This document shows, one piece after another, positions 15,855 to 24,916 of a DNA stretch of 64,000 nucleotides. The stretch spans positions 1 through 64,000 of the forward strand of contig JAEYOK010000005.1 of assembly GCA_023411795.1 (NCBI GenBank), written 5' to 3'. The notes under the pieces are model-generated. The model was not told where the DNA came from, searched no databases, and worked only from the letters and a program-made list of their open reading frames with translations. This DNA comes from Bacillota bacterium (lineage in GTDB: Bacteria; Bacillota; Clostridia; DSM-8532). Made by a program: the position numbers and the translations under genes. Each line of letters opens with the position of its first letter. Positions within the stretch are counted from its first letter, which is position 1.

Positions 15855-17120
15855 TTATACTAATCCCTTTTTAATAACCCAATCTTTAATAATAGTCTGT
15901 CTGTTTCTGGCAATAGCTAATGCGTATTCTGGAACTTCATCTGTTATGGTGGAGCCAGCTGCAATATATGCATGATCCTTTACGACTACAGGCGAAACAA
16001 GGTTCACATTACAACCTACAAAAGCATTGTCTCCGACAAAGGTTCTGTGCTTCTTTTTTCCATCATAGTTTACTATTACAACGCCACAGCCCACATTTAC
16101 ATTCTTCCCAACATCTGCGTCACCTATATATGAAAGGTGAGCTACGCTTGTCTTATTACCTATAACAGCATTCTTCACTTCTACAAAATCACCTATTTTT
16201 ACATTTTCGCCAATATTTGATCCCGGTCTAATATAGGCAAAGGGGCCAACTTTAGTATTATCTCCAATTCTGGACTGGAGCATGACTGAATTCATGAAGC
16301 TTACGTTGTTACCGATCGTTCCGTTTTCGATGCGAGAATTAGGCCCTATCCTACATCCTTCGCCAATAACTGTGTTGCCCTCTAGAATTGTTCCGGGTTG
16401 GATTACCGTATCCTTCCCTATTTGAACCTTAGCATGAATAATCGTAGTATCGGGCAGATGGAAGGTCACGCCGTTTTCCATATGTTTTCTGATTATTCTT
16501 TTCAAAATAATTCTTTCAGCTTCATCAAGGCTTAACCTGTCATCAACTTTCATAAGTTCCTGGGAATCGGAAATGCAGAATGCTTTAACATTCTGATTCA
16601 TCGACTCTATAGTTCTATAAATATCGCTGGTAATAATTGTCCCTATGCCCTTCTCATTCTTTAAAAAAGCTAATGCACTAATAACAGAATTGATATTTAT
16701 AAAACATATATCTGTCAGTATGCTTGTTTGGTTAGTAAGTACGGTAACCTGATTATTTTCTGCAATATGATAATTATATGCAGCCTTTAAAGTGTCTCCC
16801 ATTAAAAGAGGATAATCTGCCGGTAAAACAAGAAGTATACCATTTTTGTTCACCTCAAGAGTATGTCTTGCCTGCCATAAAGCATCCCATGTGGTGCCGT
16901 TATTATATGTTAAAATAGCATTCTCAGGTACTAATTCTTTTATACAATCAGAACTTTGGTCCAAAACCATAGTAAAAGAGTCTGACCCTGCTCCATTAGC
17001 GGCTTCCATGGCATAAAGCACCATAGCTTGTCCGCAAATTTCATGGGCAAACTTTGACACAGATGATTTCATACCAGTTCCTTCACCCGATGCCAGAATA
17101 AAAGTCACGAATTCTTGCAT
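15855..17120 (-). CDS. glmU: GlmU-like protein with degenerate uridyltransferase domain
   Basis: About 421 residues against about 456 for normal GlmU. The C-terminal left-handed beta-helix acetyltransferase half looks intact: RPGSNIGENVKIGDFVEVKN, VAHLSYIGDADVG with the conserved His, NVGCGVVIVNYDG. The N-terminal half is altered. The usual LAAGxGTRMxSxxPK reads LASGEGTGMKSSVSK (essential Arg replaced by Gly), the QxxQLGTxHA motif reads TYNNGTTWDAL, and about 30 residues holding the GRI/IVExKDA segment and its Glu are missing. Only the metal-binding Asp (LPADYPLL) is clear. It probably acetylates glucosamine-1-phosphate but may not make UDP-GlcNAc. Start: ATG 12 bases after GAGGAGG; an ATG at 17141 is possible. 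Confidence 0.82.
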   Translation of the reverse strand: MQEFVTFILASGEGTGMKSSVSKFAHEICGQAMVLYAMEAANGAGSDSFTMVLDQSSDCIKELVPENAILTYNNGTTWDALWQARHTLEVNKNGILLVLPADYPLLMGDTLKAAYNYHIAENNQVTVLTNQTSILTDICFININSVISALAFLKNEKGIGTIITSDIYRTIESMNQNVKAFCISDSQELMKVDDRLSLDEAERIILKRIIRKHMENGVTFHLPDTTIIHAKVQIGKDTVIQPGTILEGNTVIGEGCRIGPNSRIENGTIGNNVSFMNSVMLQSRIGDNTKVGPFAYIRPGSNIGENVKIGDFVEVKNAVIGNKTSVAHLSYIGDADVGKNVNVGCGVVIVNYDGKKKHRTFVGDNAFVGCNVNLVSPVVVKDHAYIAAGSTITDEVPEYALAIARNRQTIIKDWVIKKGLV

Positions 17121-17269
17121 GGAGCTCAAAAACCTCCTCATTTTTTGCTTAAGATAAATATATCAAGGTGAGATAAGTCTCAGGTGAAATTTATCTCTGT
17201 TGCCTATACAAACAATTCTCTCATTTTTATTATTGCAATGCAACTGACATTTTGAATATTTTAATGCAA

Positions 17270-17302
17270 TAAAATAGGCACTCATTCATAATGAAGTGCC
17301 TA
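17270..17302 (-). terminator. Hairpin/terminator after spoVG
   Basis: TAGGCACTCAT (17275-17285) pairs with ATGAAGTGCCTA (17291-17302) with one bulge. The minus strand continues TTTTATTGC. It separates spoVG from glmU, so readthrough or a separate glmU promoter is implied. Confidence 0.65.
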
Positions 17303-17323
17303 CTCTTATCGGCTATATTGGAA

Positions 17324-17617
17324 TTATTCTTCCTTACTGGTAGTACCAGCAGCCTCTTCTTCCGCCAACATGGATTGATATTTTTCCAGTATGGCATTTT
17401 GAACCTTGTTTCTTGCTTCCGCGTTAATAGGGTGTGCGATGTCTCTAAATTCCCCGGTCGGTGTTTTACGACTCGGCATTGCAATAAATAGTCCACCCTG
17501 ACTCTCAATTATTTTGATGTCATGAACAACAAATTCATTGTCAAAAGTAATTGACACCACTGCTCTCATTTTTCCTTCAGCTTCTACCTTACGAATTCTA
17601 ATGTCTGTAATCTCCAT
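17324..17617 (-). CDS. spoVG: Septation regulator / RNA-binding protein SpoVG
   Basis: 97 residues starting MEITDIRIRKVEAEGKMRAV, full length. SpoVG is a small DNA/RNA-binding regulator affecting septation and the spore cortex. The family core FVVHDIKIIESQGGLFIAMP and TGEFRDIAHPIN is intact. The ATG at 17617 follows GGAAGGTGG by about 8 bases; codons upstream of it are not part of the protein. A sigma-H promoter lies upstream, matching the known regulation of spoVG in Bacillus. Confidence 0.97.
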   Translation of the reverse strand: MEITDIRIRKVEAEGKMRAVVSITFDNEFVVHDIKIIESQGGLFIAMPSRKTPTGEFRDIAHPINAEARNKVQNAILEKYQSMLAEEEAAGTTSKEE

Positions 17618-17672
17618 TTTAGCAGCCCACCTTCCGATATATAACAATGTAGTTTTATGTTTGATATTATAA

Positions 17673-17699
17673 ATTCGCCAAATATTCCAAAATTCCTTC
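17673..17699 (-). promoter_or_regulatory. Sigma-H promoter of spoVG
   Basis: On the minus strand GAAGGAATT (17691-17699), an 11-base spacer, GGCGAAT (17673-17679). This matches the sigma-H consensus RNAGGAWWW-N11-12-RNNGAAT at every defined position. It lies about 55 bases before the spoVG start. Confidence 0.75.
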
Positions 17700-17887
17700 T
17701 TTTTTAAAAATTATTTTTAATATTTTCCATTACAAGAAAATACAATAACCTTAAAATACGCATAAACATGCATTTATAAGTACTTTTTTCCATAGAATAA
17801 CTAAAAAGAAAAACTGTCAAAGGAATGCCCGATAGAGTAATTGTATGGTTTGAAATTTAAAAATATGGTAAAAGTCTTTATATTGAA

Positions 17888-17917
17888 TTGTACATGTGCT
17901 TGTATTTGAGATATAAT
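17888..17917 (+). promoter_or_regulatory. Sigma-A promoter of murC
   Basis: TTGTAC (17888-17893), 18 bases, TATAAT (17912-17917), about 30 bases before the murC ATG. Confidence 0.6.
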
Positions 17918-17947
17918 TCTATCTGAATATTGGAATTGGAGTATAAA

Positions 17948-19414
17948 ATGGAACACCGTAGCTTTACTTTTAATAAAACTGGCATGACAATCCATATGGT
18001 TGGTATCGGCGGTATCAGCATGAGCGGATTAGCCGAAATTCTAATGAACAAAGATGTTAAGATAACCGGCTCAGATCTCCAGGAAACTGAGATAACTAAA
18101 AGGTTAAGTAACATGGGAGCCGTTATATACACCGGACACAGCTCAGAAAACATTACCAATCAGGATTTGGTTGTATACACCGCTGCAGTTTCGCAGGATA
18201 ATCCTGAGCTTGTTGAAGCCAGAAATAAAAATATCCCTGCAATCGAGAGGTCCGAACTTTTAGGGGCCATTATGGACCAGTTCGAAAACACCATTGCTGT
18301 CTCCGGTACTCACGGTAAAACAACCACAACTTCCATGATTTCGTCGATAGTTCTTGAGGCGGGACTTGATCCGACCATACATGTGGGAGGCCTTCTCAAT
18401 CTTATTGGTGGGAATACTCGAATAGGAAACAGCCCTTATTTTATAGCTGAAGCCTGTGAATATAAAAATAGCTTTTTACAGTTTAGGCCTTCTCTGGCTG
18501 TCGTCCTTAATATCGATGCCGATCACTTGGACTTTTTTAGAGACATTGAACATATAAAAACTTCTTTTGAAGCCTTTCTTACAAATGTCAGAACTCCGGG
18601 GCTTATTGTGCTTAACTTTGATGATCCCCAGACTAAGAGCCTTTCTAAAGTGCTAACCCGTCCCATCATTTCCTATGGAATTAATAATCCAGAGGCAGAT
18701 TGGACCTGCGAGAAAATTACTTTTAAAGAAGGCTACGCTGATTTTGTTATTATTCATAAAAAAGCTGAATGGGCCAGCGTAAAGCTCTCGGTACCCGGAA
18801 TGCATAATGTATCAAATGCGCTTGCTGCTATTGCGGCATGCCAAGGTCTTGGAGTATCAAAAAGTGCAATAATAAAAGGTCTAGAAAATTTTAAAGGAAC
18901 TCACAGACGCCTTGAACACAAGGGTATTATTAACAATGTCAGAGTTATGGATGATTACGCACATCATCCGACAGAAATACAGGCAAGCCTGAATGCTGCC
19001 CGGTCACTTTCTACCAATCATCTTATATGTGTTTTTCAACCCCATACCTATACCCGTACTAATGAGCTCCTAGATGACTTTTCGCGAGCCTTTGCACTTG
19101 TGGATACAGTTATTGTTACCGATATCTATGCTGCACGGGAAAAGGATACGGGTATAATCAATTCCCGCACATTGACTGACAGGATAAATATGAATACAAG
19201 TAATGCTGTTTATATATCAGATTTTAAAGATATAGTGAAATTCCTCCATGAGAATGCAACCGCCGGTGATCTTGTAATAACCATGGGTGCTGGGAACGTA
19301 TACCAAATTGGTAATATGTTTTTATCCCCCAGCGAAGCTAACCCGGTTCGCGAAGCTAACCCGGTTGCCATAGCTAACCCTGTTTCTACAGTAAACACAG
19401 TTACCACAGTTTAG
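17948..19414 (+). CDS. murC: UDP-N-acetylmuramate--L-alanine ligase
   Basis: About 488 residues. It adds L-alanine to UDP-MurNAc in cytoplasmic peptidoglycan synthesis. Features are the N-terminal Rossmann motif HMVGIGGISMSGLAEIL, ATP loop SGTHGKTTTTSM, metal-site region EACEYKNSFL, and MDDYAHHPTEI with FQPHTYTRT in the C-terminal domain. The ATG at 17948 has TTGGAG six bases upstream. The last 25 or so residues are a non-family tail of (E/I)ANPV repeats encoded by an 18-base tandem repeat. The stop overlaps convergent spoIIE by 14 bases. Confidence 0.95.
   Translation: MEHRSFTFNKTGMTIHMVGIGGISMSGLAEILMNKDVKITGSDLQETEITKRLSNMGAVIYTGHSSENITNQDLVVYTAAVSQDNPELVEARNKNIPAIERSELLGAIMDQFENTIAVSGTHGKTTTTSMISSIVLEAGLDPTIHVGGLLNLIGGNTRIGNSPYFIAEACEYKNSFLQFRPSLAVVLNIDADHLDFFRDIEHIKTSFEAFLTNVRTPGLIVLNFDDPQTKSLSKVLTRPIISYGINNPEADWTCEKITFKEGYADFVIIHKKAEWASVKLSVPGMHNVSNALAAIAACQGLGVSKSAIIKGLENFKGTHRRLEHKGIINNVRVMDDYAHHPTEIQASLNAARSLSTNHLICVFQPHTYTRTNELLDDFSRAFALVDTVIVTDIYAAREKDTGIINSRTLTDRINMNTSNAVYISDFKDIVKFLHENATAGDLVITMGAGNVYQIGNMFLSPSEANPVREANPVAIANPVSTVNTVTTV
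19334..19411 (+). repeat. 18-base tandem repeat in the murC tail
   Basis: Successive units GAAGCTAACCCGGTTCGC (19334), GAAGCTAACCCGGTTGCC (19352), ATAGCTAACCCTGTTTCT (19370) and ACAGTAAACACAGTTACC (19388), then a partial unit. They decay progressively towards the stop and encode ANPV-like repeats. The array also overlaps the 3' end of spoIIE. Confidence 0.85.
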
Positions 19415-21743
19415 TGACAAGTACGGTCATATCGTCTCGTTTTTCCTTGCTTTGGGTTAAGGCTTCGTTAAGTATGAGGTCGGCCATCTGCTGTGTATTT
19501 ACAGTATCCAGATTATCAATAAATTCTTTTAACCCTGTGCTTTCTCCTTTACTATAGAATGCATCTAGAACACCGTCTGAAAACATTATCACAAAATCTC
19601 CGCCAGAAAGATTCGCCGGTCTGAAATGTGAGGCGGTATAATTTTCATCCTCATCTCCCTCAGCATTCACTTTTTCTGTTCCTTGACGCAACTTAATATA
19701 TGACGGGGGTGCACCATATTTATAGAAGGAGGTCTCTCCATTTGAAAGATCAATTGCACAGATATCCATAGTGGCAAGTCGGTCATTTTCTCCCCTAATA
19801 TTCAAGTATAGGTTAATGAACCTTATTGCAAGACTTATCTCAATTCCGTCTTCAAGCATATTCTCCAGGATTTGAATAGTTGTGCGACTGAATTTCTCAG
19901 CACGTCTGCCACTTCCTGTACCGTCGCTTATTGCACTTATATGATAGCCCTGACTGGTTATAAAAAATGCGAAATTATCACCTGATACCGACTGATTTTC
20001 CTTACTGACACGAGCTATCCCTGTAACTGATTTATAACGAGGTTTTTTCATATATCTGACTACAGAATAGCCCATGAAATCCCTTCTGCTTTCACCTATG
20101 CGAATGTAATTCTTCTGGACATTCTCCTGAACTATCTCATCCAAGTCAGCGGCGTTTAATTTATTCTTGGCGTCAAATATCACTTCCAGGCTGGGCTTTG
20201 AATCCTGCCCTGCATTATATCTAAACCCTGTTACAGGCATACCCCTACTGGCACAAAGAAGTCTTTCTTCAATTTCCGCATCTCTCTGGGGTGTCTCATT
20301 AAGACTACGGGCTAGTGTCATAATACCTCCGGAAATTATCGCAGCTTGTTTACCAAGCAGCATACGGCTTTCCCGTAGTCTTTGCCGACAGACCTTATCA
20401 GCTTTATATATTGAATATGCTGTCTCAAGAGCATCAATGAATTTTTCGGGTTTTGTGCATACGCTTTTGAACCAGCTTGGGAGCTCCGGCTGCCCCATCT
20501 CATCTATTTTTAAGTTTGATAGAGATTCTTCGACTAATTTATAGGTTTTATAGAAATACGTATTCCAGCATCTATCACACATACTGCAACGATTGCATAC
20601 CTTTTCGGCAACTGCCTCGATAATCCATTGAGCGATGGAATCCATATCTTCCCCATCATCTGATAATGTCTCCTCAATACTTCTGGATACCCTTGAGAGA
20701 GCCTTACTTAAAACATAAAGCTTATCCGCAGCTTCATGGGACTTATTTGCATCAAAGATCTCTACTGTCTCGGCTCTGCCCCTAATTCCGGCTATTTCAT
20801 CGCTCAAAAAGCTTATGAAGGACTTTGGAATAATCATAAATAGGATGCCTGAGGCCAAAGCTTCGTAATACTTTATCGTAAGCCCTCCGTCTAATATTGA
20901 AAGCCCCGAGAAAAAGATGATGACAGCAGTCCAAAGAATAGTGCTCATTGCCCGAGTTTTCACAGAAATCCCTGCCATTGCGCCTGCCAATGCAAGCATG
21001 CCGGGAATCTGAAGTGATGCCGGCATATTATACAGTGCTAATACCATACCAAAGGCAGCGCCCATCAAAGCTCCCACACTGCTACCCTTACGTCTGGCAA
21101 TAATGATTACCGCTAACCCCGCAAGAACAGATCCTAACTCACAGTTCCATATTACAACACCTTCAAGACTTATTACTGCGATACCTAATAATAAGGCTTT
21201 AGAGAAAAAGGTTTTCCCGTCTAATATGTAATTCCTTTTTATTTGCTGGAATGTCCCGGATGCGTGTGATAAAACAAAAGAAAATGAAAAAACGAGTATA
21301 CCACACAAGACAGATACCACAAGGTCATAAAGATGAAAACCTTGAACGGCTCCCCTTAAAAACCCCGTAACACCTATGACTAAGCCTGCTAAAACTGATC
21401 TGGAAAAGACCGTCTCATTCTTTTCCCCAATCTTAAAAATCACATGGGATAAAACCTCAAATAATATTAAAGATAGGGTCTGTCTGATTGTTTCATAGAC
21501 ATTTGTAAATAGTAAATTCCCTAAGGTTATGGACATAATAGCAAAGACCTTCAAAATCCCACTATACCCGACCGATACATAAAATGCCGCGGCAAACGGC
21601 CTTATAACGCCAAATATGTTTGCTCTTGAAAAGGCAAAGCATAGAATAAATGAAACCAACTGAGGAATACCTATGCTTGATATATGATAAATAAGACTCT
21701 TAAAAGATTTCTTTTCAGTCTTTAGAATTGATACATTTTCCAT
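19401..21743 (-). CDS. spoIIE: Stage II sporulation protein E, PP2C phosphatase
   Basis: 780 residues. SpoIIE dephosphorylates SpoIIAA to activate sigma-F in the forespore and takes part in polar septum formation. About ten membrane helices occupy residues 20-310. A central regulatory region with a cysteine cluster (CNRCSMCDRC, about 380) follows. The C-terminal PP2C domain (about 560-780) has AISDGTGSGRRAEKFS, MDICAIDLSNGE and VIMFSDGVLDAF with the metal-binding aspartates. Length and layout match the family. A -10-like TATAAT precedes the gene without a clear -35, and an imperfect 0A-box-like TGTCGTA lies further upstream; Spo0A control is expected from Bacillus but not proven here. Confidence 0.95.
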   Translation of the reverse strand: MENVSILKTEKKSFKSLIYHISSIGIPQLVSFILCFAFSRANIFGVIRPFAAAFYVSVGYSGILKVFAIMSITLGNLLFTNVYETIRQTLSLILFEVLSHVIFKIGEKNETVFSRSVLAGLVIGVTGFLRGAVQGFHLYDLVVSVLCGILVFSFSFVLSHASGTFQQIKRNYILDGKTFFSKALLLGIAVISLEGVVIWNCELGSVLAGLAVIIIARRKGSSVGALMGAAFGMVLALYNMPASLQIPGMLALAGAMAGISVKTRAMSTILWTAVIIFFSGLSILDGGLTIKYYEALASGILFMIIPKSFISFLSDEIAGIRGRAETVEIFDANKSHEAADKLYVLSKALSRVSRSIEETLSDDGEDMDSIAQWIIEAVAEKVCNRCSMCDRCWNTYFYKTYKLVEESLSNLKIDEMGQPELPSWFKSVCTKPEKFIDALETAYSIYKADKVCRQRLRESRMLLGKQAAIISGGIMTLARSLNETPQRDAEIEERLLCASRGMPVTGFRYNAGQDSKPSLEVIFDAKNKLNAADLDEIVQENVQKNYIRIGESRRDFMGYSVVRYMKKPRYKSVTGIARVSKENQSVSGDNFAFFITSQGYHISAISDGTGSGRRAEKFSRTTIQILENMLEDGIEISLAIRFINLYLNIRGENDRLATMDICAIDLSNGETSFYKYGAPPSYIKLRQGTEKVNAEGDEDENYTASHFRPANLSGGDFVIMFSDGVLDAFYSKGESTGLKEFIDNLDTVNTQQMADLILNEALTQSKEKRDDMTVLVTKLW

Positions 21744-21904
21744 ATGTTCTTCTGTCCTCTCATAAATTTTTCATTTGTACAAACCCGTTTTACTATGAAT
21801 TATATGAGAGAAACCGTCCAAATAGTATTACTTCCCGTGATATGGGAAATAGTATCCTGAAAGCGGGAGAAGGATACGACATGTTATTCAAATTGCAATC
21901 AAGC

Positions 21905-22054
21905 GGCGTACCTGCAGCGATTTAAAGCGAAGCATGGATGCGTAGCGAGCGCGACTAGAAACAGGATGTTGGCATGGAGCGCTAAATCGTTCAGGCTACA
22001 GCCGCGAAAAACGTAAATTTTTTATATAAGTTACTAGTTTTCGCACAGTCTGAC
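21905..22054. mobile_element. MITE-like element, copy 1 (one end lost)
   Basis: Ends at GTTTTCGCACAGTCTGAC (22037-22054), the inverse of the left terminus of the element at 31342-31580. Shared internal blocks on opposite strands are GCGTAGCGAGCGCGACTAGA, GGAGCGCTAAATCG and CAGCGATTTAAA. I find no matching left terminal repeat, so this copy looks truncated. No coding capacity. It lies 5 bases past the stop of the response-regulator gene. Confidence 0.65.
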
Positions 22055-22058
22055 AAAG

Positions 22059-22685
22059 TCAATTAATATGCTTGTAGTAGAAAATAGCAAGCTGGGTCCG
22101 ATCCCGCAAATCCAGCTTTTCAAGAATAATGCTTATATAGTTACGAACCGTGCCTTCACTGAGAAATATCATTTCCGAAATTTCCTTGTTCGATAATCCG
22201 TTGGCTACATGGGTAACAATCTCGATTTCCTTTTCAGTAAGGTTATGTATAATTTTTTCATACTTGTTGTCATTTTTATTCAAAATGGCAGGTATTCTTG
22301 TGATTATTTCGTCTCCGAACACCCTTTGTCCCAAAAAAACAGCTTTAACAGAAGAACTTATGCTTTCAAAATCCTGCTTTAAAATATAGCCTTTTGCACC
22401 TATCAAAAATGCTTTTGCAATATATTCGTCATCCGAGAAGGTCGTTAAAAAGAGAATCTTAGCAGAGCTATCTTTTTGAATAATTATTTTTGCCGCTTCT
22501 ATACCGGTCATGCCATCCATCCTGATATCCATAAGAAGCACATCGGGCTTTAAAGAGTCATACAATTCCACCGCCTCATTTGCACTGTAACCGATACCTA
22601 CCACATCTATATCTTCATCGGATTCTAGAATAGTTTTAAGTGATTTGGCAACTAATTTATCATCGTCGACGATAAGTATTCTCAA
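22059..22685 (-). CDS. Response regulator, NarL/LuxR family
   Basis: 208 residues. The receiver domain has IVDDDKLV, phospho-Asp in DVLLMDIRMDGMTG, and Thr/Lys at LTTFS and KGYILKQ. The C-terminal LuxR helix-turn-helix is LTEKEIEIVTHVANGLSNKE. The start is TTG at 22685, 8 bases after AAGGAGG, which overlaps the end of the kinase gene. It is paired with the kinase upstream and divergent from an ABC exporter, the layout of LiaRS/DesKR-like systems, so it likely controls that exporter. Confidence 0.9.
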   Translation of the reverse strand: MRILIVDDDKLVAKSLKTILESDEDIDVVGIGYSANEAVELYDSLKPDVLLMDIRMDGMTGIEAAKIIIQKDSSAKILFLTTFSDDEYIAKAFLIGAKGYILKQDFESISSSVKAVFLGQRVFGDEIITRIPAILNKNDNKYEKIIHNLTEKEIEIVTHVANGLSNKEISEMIFLSEGTVRNYISIILEKLDLRDRTQLAIFYYKHIN

Positions 22686-22688
22686 TTA

Positions 22689-23762
22689 TTAACCCTCCTT
22701 TGGAATAGAGATGAATATTTCAAATCCGTTTGTTGTTATTATATTAATGTTGCCGCCTAATGCATGAACTCTGTCCATCATATTTCTGATGCCCAGACCA
22801 TCCTGTGTATTATAGCTTTTTACCTTCCCGTTATCCCGGATAATTAATTGGTATAAGGCAGGATGTTCGTTAAGAGCAACCATTACCTGAGTTGCATCAG
22901 AATGGTTTATTATATTAGTCAAGGCCTCCTTTAGTATGGTTATAAAGGTATACTTCAGCTTTTTGTCAGGATTTACGCTGATGTTATAGCTATAGTCAAT
23001 TTCACAGAAGGTAAAATCATTAATAACTCCCAAGACCTCTGATTCTAGATCTATTGATTCATCGTACAGCTTATGGACACTGGTCCTTATACTGTTCATT
23101 GCCTGAGTTAATGTTTCGTGTAGAGCCTGAAGATTGTTATTGAGCTCAGTATCTTTGTTTATTGTTTTAAGCGCACCGGACTGTAAAATAGCACTTGATA
23201 ATAAATGGCCCACATTATCGTGTATCTCCCTTGCAATACGATTACGCTCGTTCATGGTAGCCAGATTTAACTCATTATCCTGCTTTTCAATCAAATCATT
23301 ATTTTGGTTTGTTAATTGTAGAGACATCTCTCTTGCTGTATCACTAAGCTCTTTTTGCCGTTTATCCATTCTTCTCCCTGTTTCCATATGATATCTCAAA
23401 AGAATTGAGAAAATAAGCATGATAACCACTACTATCGGAATCATGAGATTATCTTTACTAAAAAAACTGACTATTGGAATGAGAGCCAGAAGATTAATCG
23501 CCTGTAAGCTGTGAAACAGCATATCAAAAGCAATCAGAGGAAGAAAAACCATAAATTCAGGAAATGTAAAAGAAAGAATCGAAAATCCAACGGTGATAAA
23601 TGTTTTTACTCTATAATCATCAAAATAGCTCAATAAGCAACCGGCTATGAAGCTAATGAGCACAGTAGCTGCATAAATGTCTAAATCGGTCTGAAATAAA
23701 TATAAAATCAGACAGCATATGAATAATAATAGCTTGTCAATCAAACCTGCGTACTTATGCAT
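22689..23762 (-). CDS. Sensor histidine kinase, NarL-partner (HisKA_3) type
   Basis: About 357 residues. Around five or six membrane helices occupy residues 1-150 with almost no extracellular loops, as in DesK/LiaS-type intramembrane sensors. A coiled coil follows, then the phospho-acceptor His in NRIAREIHDNVGHLLSSA. The C-terminal HATPase has EALTNIINHSDAT and QDGLGIRNMMDRV. The ATG at 23762 has AAGGA 9 bases upstream; earlier in-frame starts lack a site. The cognate regulator starts 3 bases after the stop. Confidence 0.9.
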   Translation of the reverse strand: MHKYAGLIDKLLLFICCLILYLFQTDLDIYAATVLISFIAGCLLSYFDDYRVKTFITVGFSILSFTFPEFMVFLPLIAFDMLFHSLQAINLLALIPIVSFFSKDNLMIPIVVVIMLIFSILLRYHMETGRRMDKRQKELSDTAREMSLQLTNQNNDLIEKQDNELNLATMNERNRIAREIHDNVGHLLSSAILQSGALKTINKDTELNNNLQALHETLTQAMNSIRTSVHKLYDESIDLESEVLGVINDFTFCEIDYSYNISVNPDKKLKYTFITILKEALTNIINHSDATQVMVALNEHPALYQLIIRDNGKVKSYNTQDGLGIRNMMDRVHALGGNINIITTNGFEIFISIPKEG

Positions 23763-23804
23763 GATAATGATTCCTTGCCATAATAAGTATTCTCTATAGT
23801 TTGC

Positions 23805-23833
23805 ATAATACCATTTTTGAACCTCAGACACAA
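23805..23833 (-). promoter_or_regulatory. Candidate promoter of the kinase-regulator operon
   Basis: TTGTGT (23828-23833), 17 bases, TATTAT (23805-23810) on the minus strand, about 43 bases before the kinase start. Confidence 0.45.
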
Positions 23834-23873
23834 TAAGAAGGGATCCCCTCTTCCCACCAACCATTCTATTTTG

Positions 23874-23908
23874 TGACATCTGTCATGTCAGCTTTGTGAT
23901 TCATGACA
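23874..23908. promoter_or_regulatory. Candidate operator in the divergent promoter region
   Basis: TGACAT (23874-23879), 5 bases, ATGTCA (23885-23890) forms a perfect dyad. A second overlapping dyad is TGTCATG (23881-23887) with CATGACA (23902-23908). Lying between the two-component operon and the ABC genes, it is a natural binding site for the LuxR-type regulator. Confidence 0.45.
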
Positions 23909-23970
23909 CTTAAGCTTCAGCTTTAGAAAGCATATTATTAAACTAATGAATTAGTTTGGAGGATTTCATT

Positions 23971-24903
23971 ATGGTCATAAATGTAAAAAACCTGGTTAAG
24001 CGTTATGGGGAGTTAATCGCTCTGGACCACCTGTCCTTTTCGGTCAAAGAAGGAGAAATATTTGGTCTTCTGGGACCAAACGGCTCAGGCAAAACAACAG
24101 CAATAAACTGTATACTTTCCCTGCTCAAATTTGATAAGGGCGAGATTGAAGTTTTTGAGAAGCCCATGACACCTGAGTCATATGACATCAAGCGCAATAT
24201 AGGAATAGTAATGCAAAATGTGGCTGTCTATAATGAACTAACTGTATATGAAAACATTGATTACTTCTGTGGTCTATATGTTAAGGATAAGAATCAAAGA
24301 AGAAAACTTGTTGATGAAGCCATTGACTTTGTAGATCTGAATGATTACAGAAAATTCTTACCTAAAAAGCTCAGTGGTGGTTTACTAAGAAGACTTAACA
24401 TAGCATGTGGTATCGCCCATAAACCAAAACTGATAATTCTCGATGAGCCAACTGTCGCTGTAGACCCTCAAAGTCGTAATAAAATACTGGAGGGAATTAA
24501 GGAGCTTAACAGAAATGGTGCTACTATAGTTTATACCTCTCATTATATGGAGGAGGTTGAACAGATTTGCAGCCGTATCCTGATTATCGACAAGGGAAAA
24601 TCAATTGCAGCGGGAACAAAAGAAGAACTAAAAGCTATGATTACACTAGGTGAAAAAATTACAGTAGAATCCTATGATGTTTCGGAAGAACACTTAATCA
24701 AACTTAAGAATCTTCCAAATATAGTATCGGTAGAATATAAGGAACATCTACTTGAAATCCAGTCCGGTAAAGGGAAAAATAATCTAGAAAACGTGCTGGA
24801 ATTTATAAAAAAAGAAAACATCCAATTTGGAAAAATATACTCGGAATTGCCTACATTAAATGACGTTTTCCTAGAGATAACCGGTAAAGAATTAAGAGAT
24901 TGA
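23971..24903 (+). CDS. ABC exporter ATP-binding protein
   Basis: About 310 residues. Walker A is LLGPNGSGKTTAI, the signature LSGGLLRRLNIACG, and Walker B LIILDEPTVAVDP with a downstream switch His (YTSHYMEEVEQ). The C-terminal 90 residues form the accessory domain of drug/antibiotic-type (CcmA/NatA) exporters. GGAGG precedes the ATG at 23971 by 8 bases. It is the first gene of a three-gene exporter operon. Confidence 0.93.
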   Translation: MVINVKNLVKRYGELIALDHLSFSVKEGEIFGLLGPNGSGKTTAINCILSLLKFDKGEIEVFEKPMTPESYDIKRNIGIVMQNVAVYNELTVYENIDYFCGLYVKDKNQRRKLVDEAIDFVDLNDYRKFLPKKLSGGLLRRLNIACGIAHKPKLIILDEPTVAVDPQSRNKILEGIKELNRNGATIVYTSHYMEEVEQICSRILIIDKGKSIAAGTKEELKAMITLGEKITVESYDVSEEHLIKLKNLPNIVSVEYKEHLLEIQSGKGKNNLENVLEFIKKENIQFGKIYSELPTLNDVFLEITGKELRD

Positions 24904-24916
24904 GAGGCGGTAAATC

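Noticed and set aside
21744..21900. Spo0A box in front of spoIIE
   Set aside because: TGTCGTA matches the 0A box too poorly to call without binding data.
23880..23955. Sigma-A promoter for the ABC exporter operon
   Set aside because: A TATTAT-like -10 exists near 23933 but no acceptable -35 at the right distance, so not listed as a feature.
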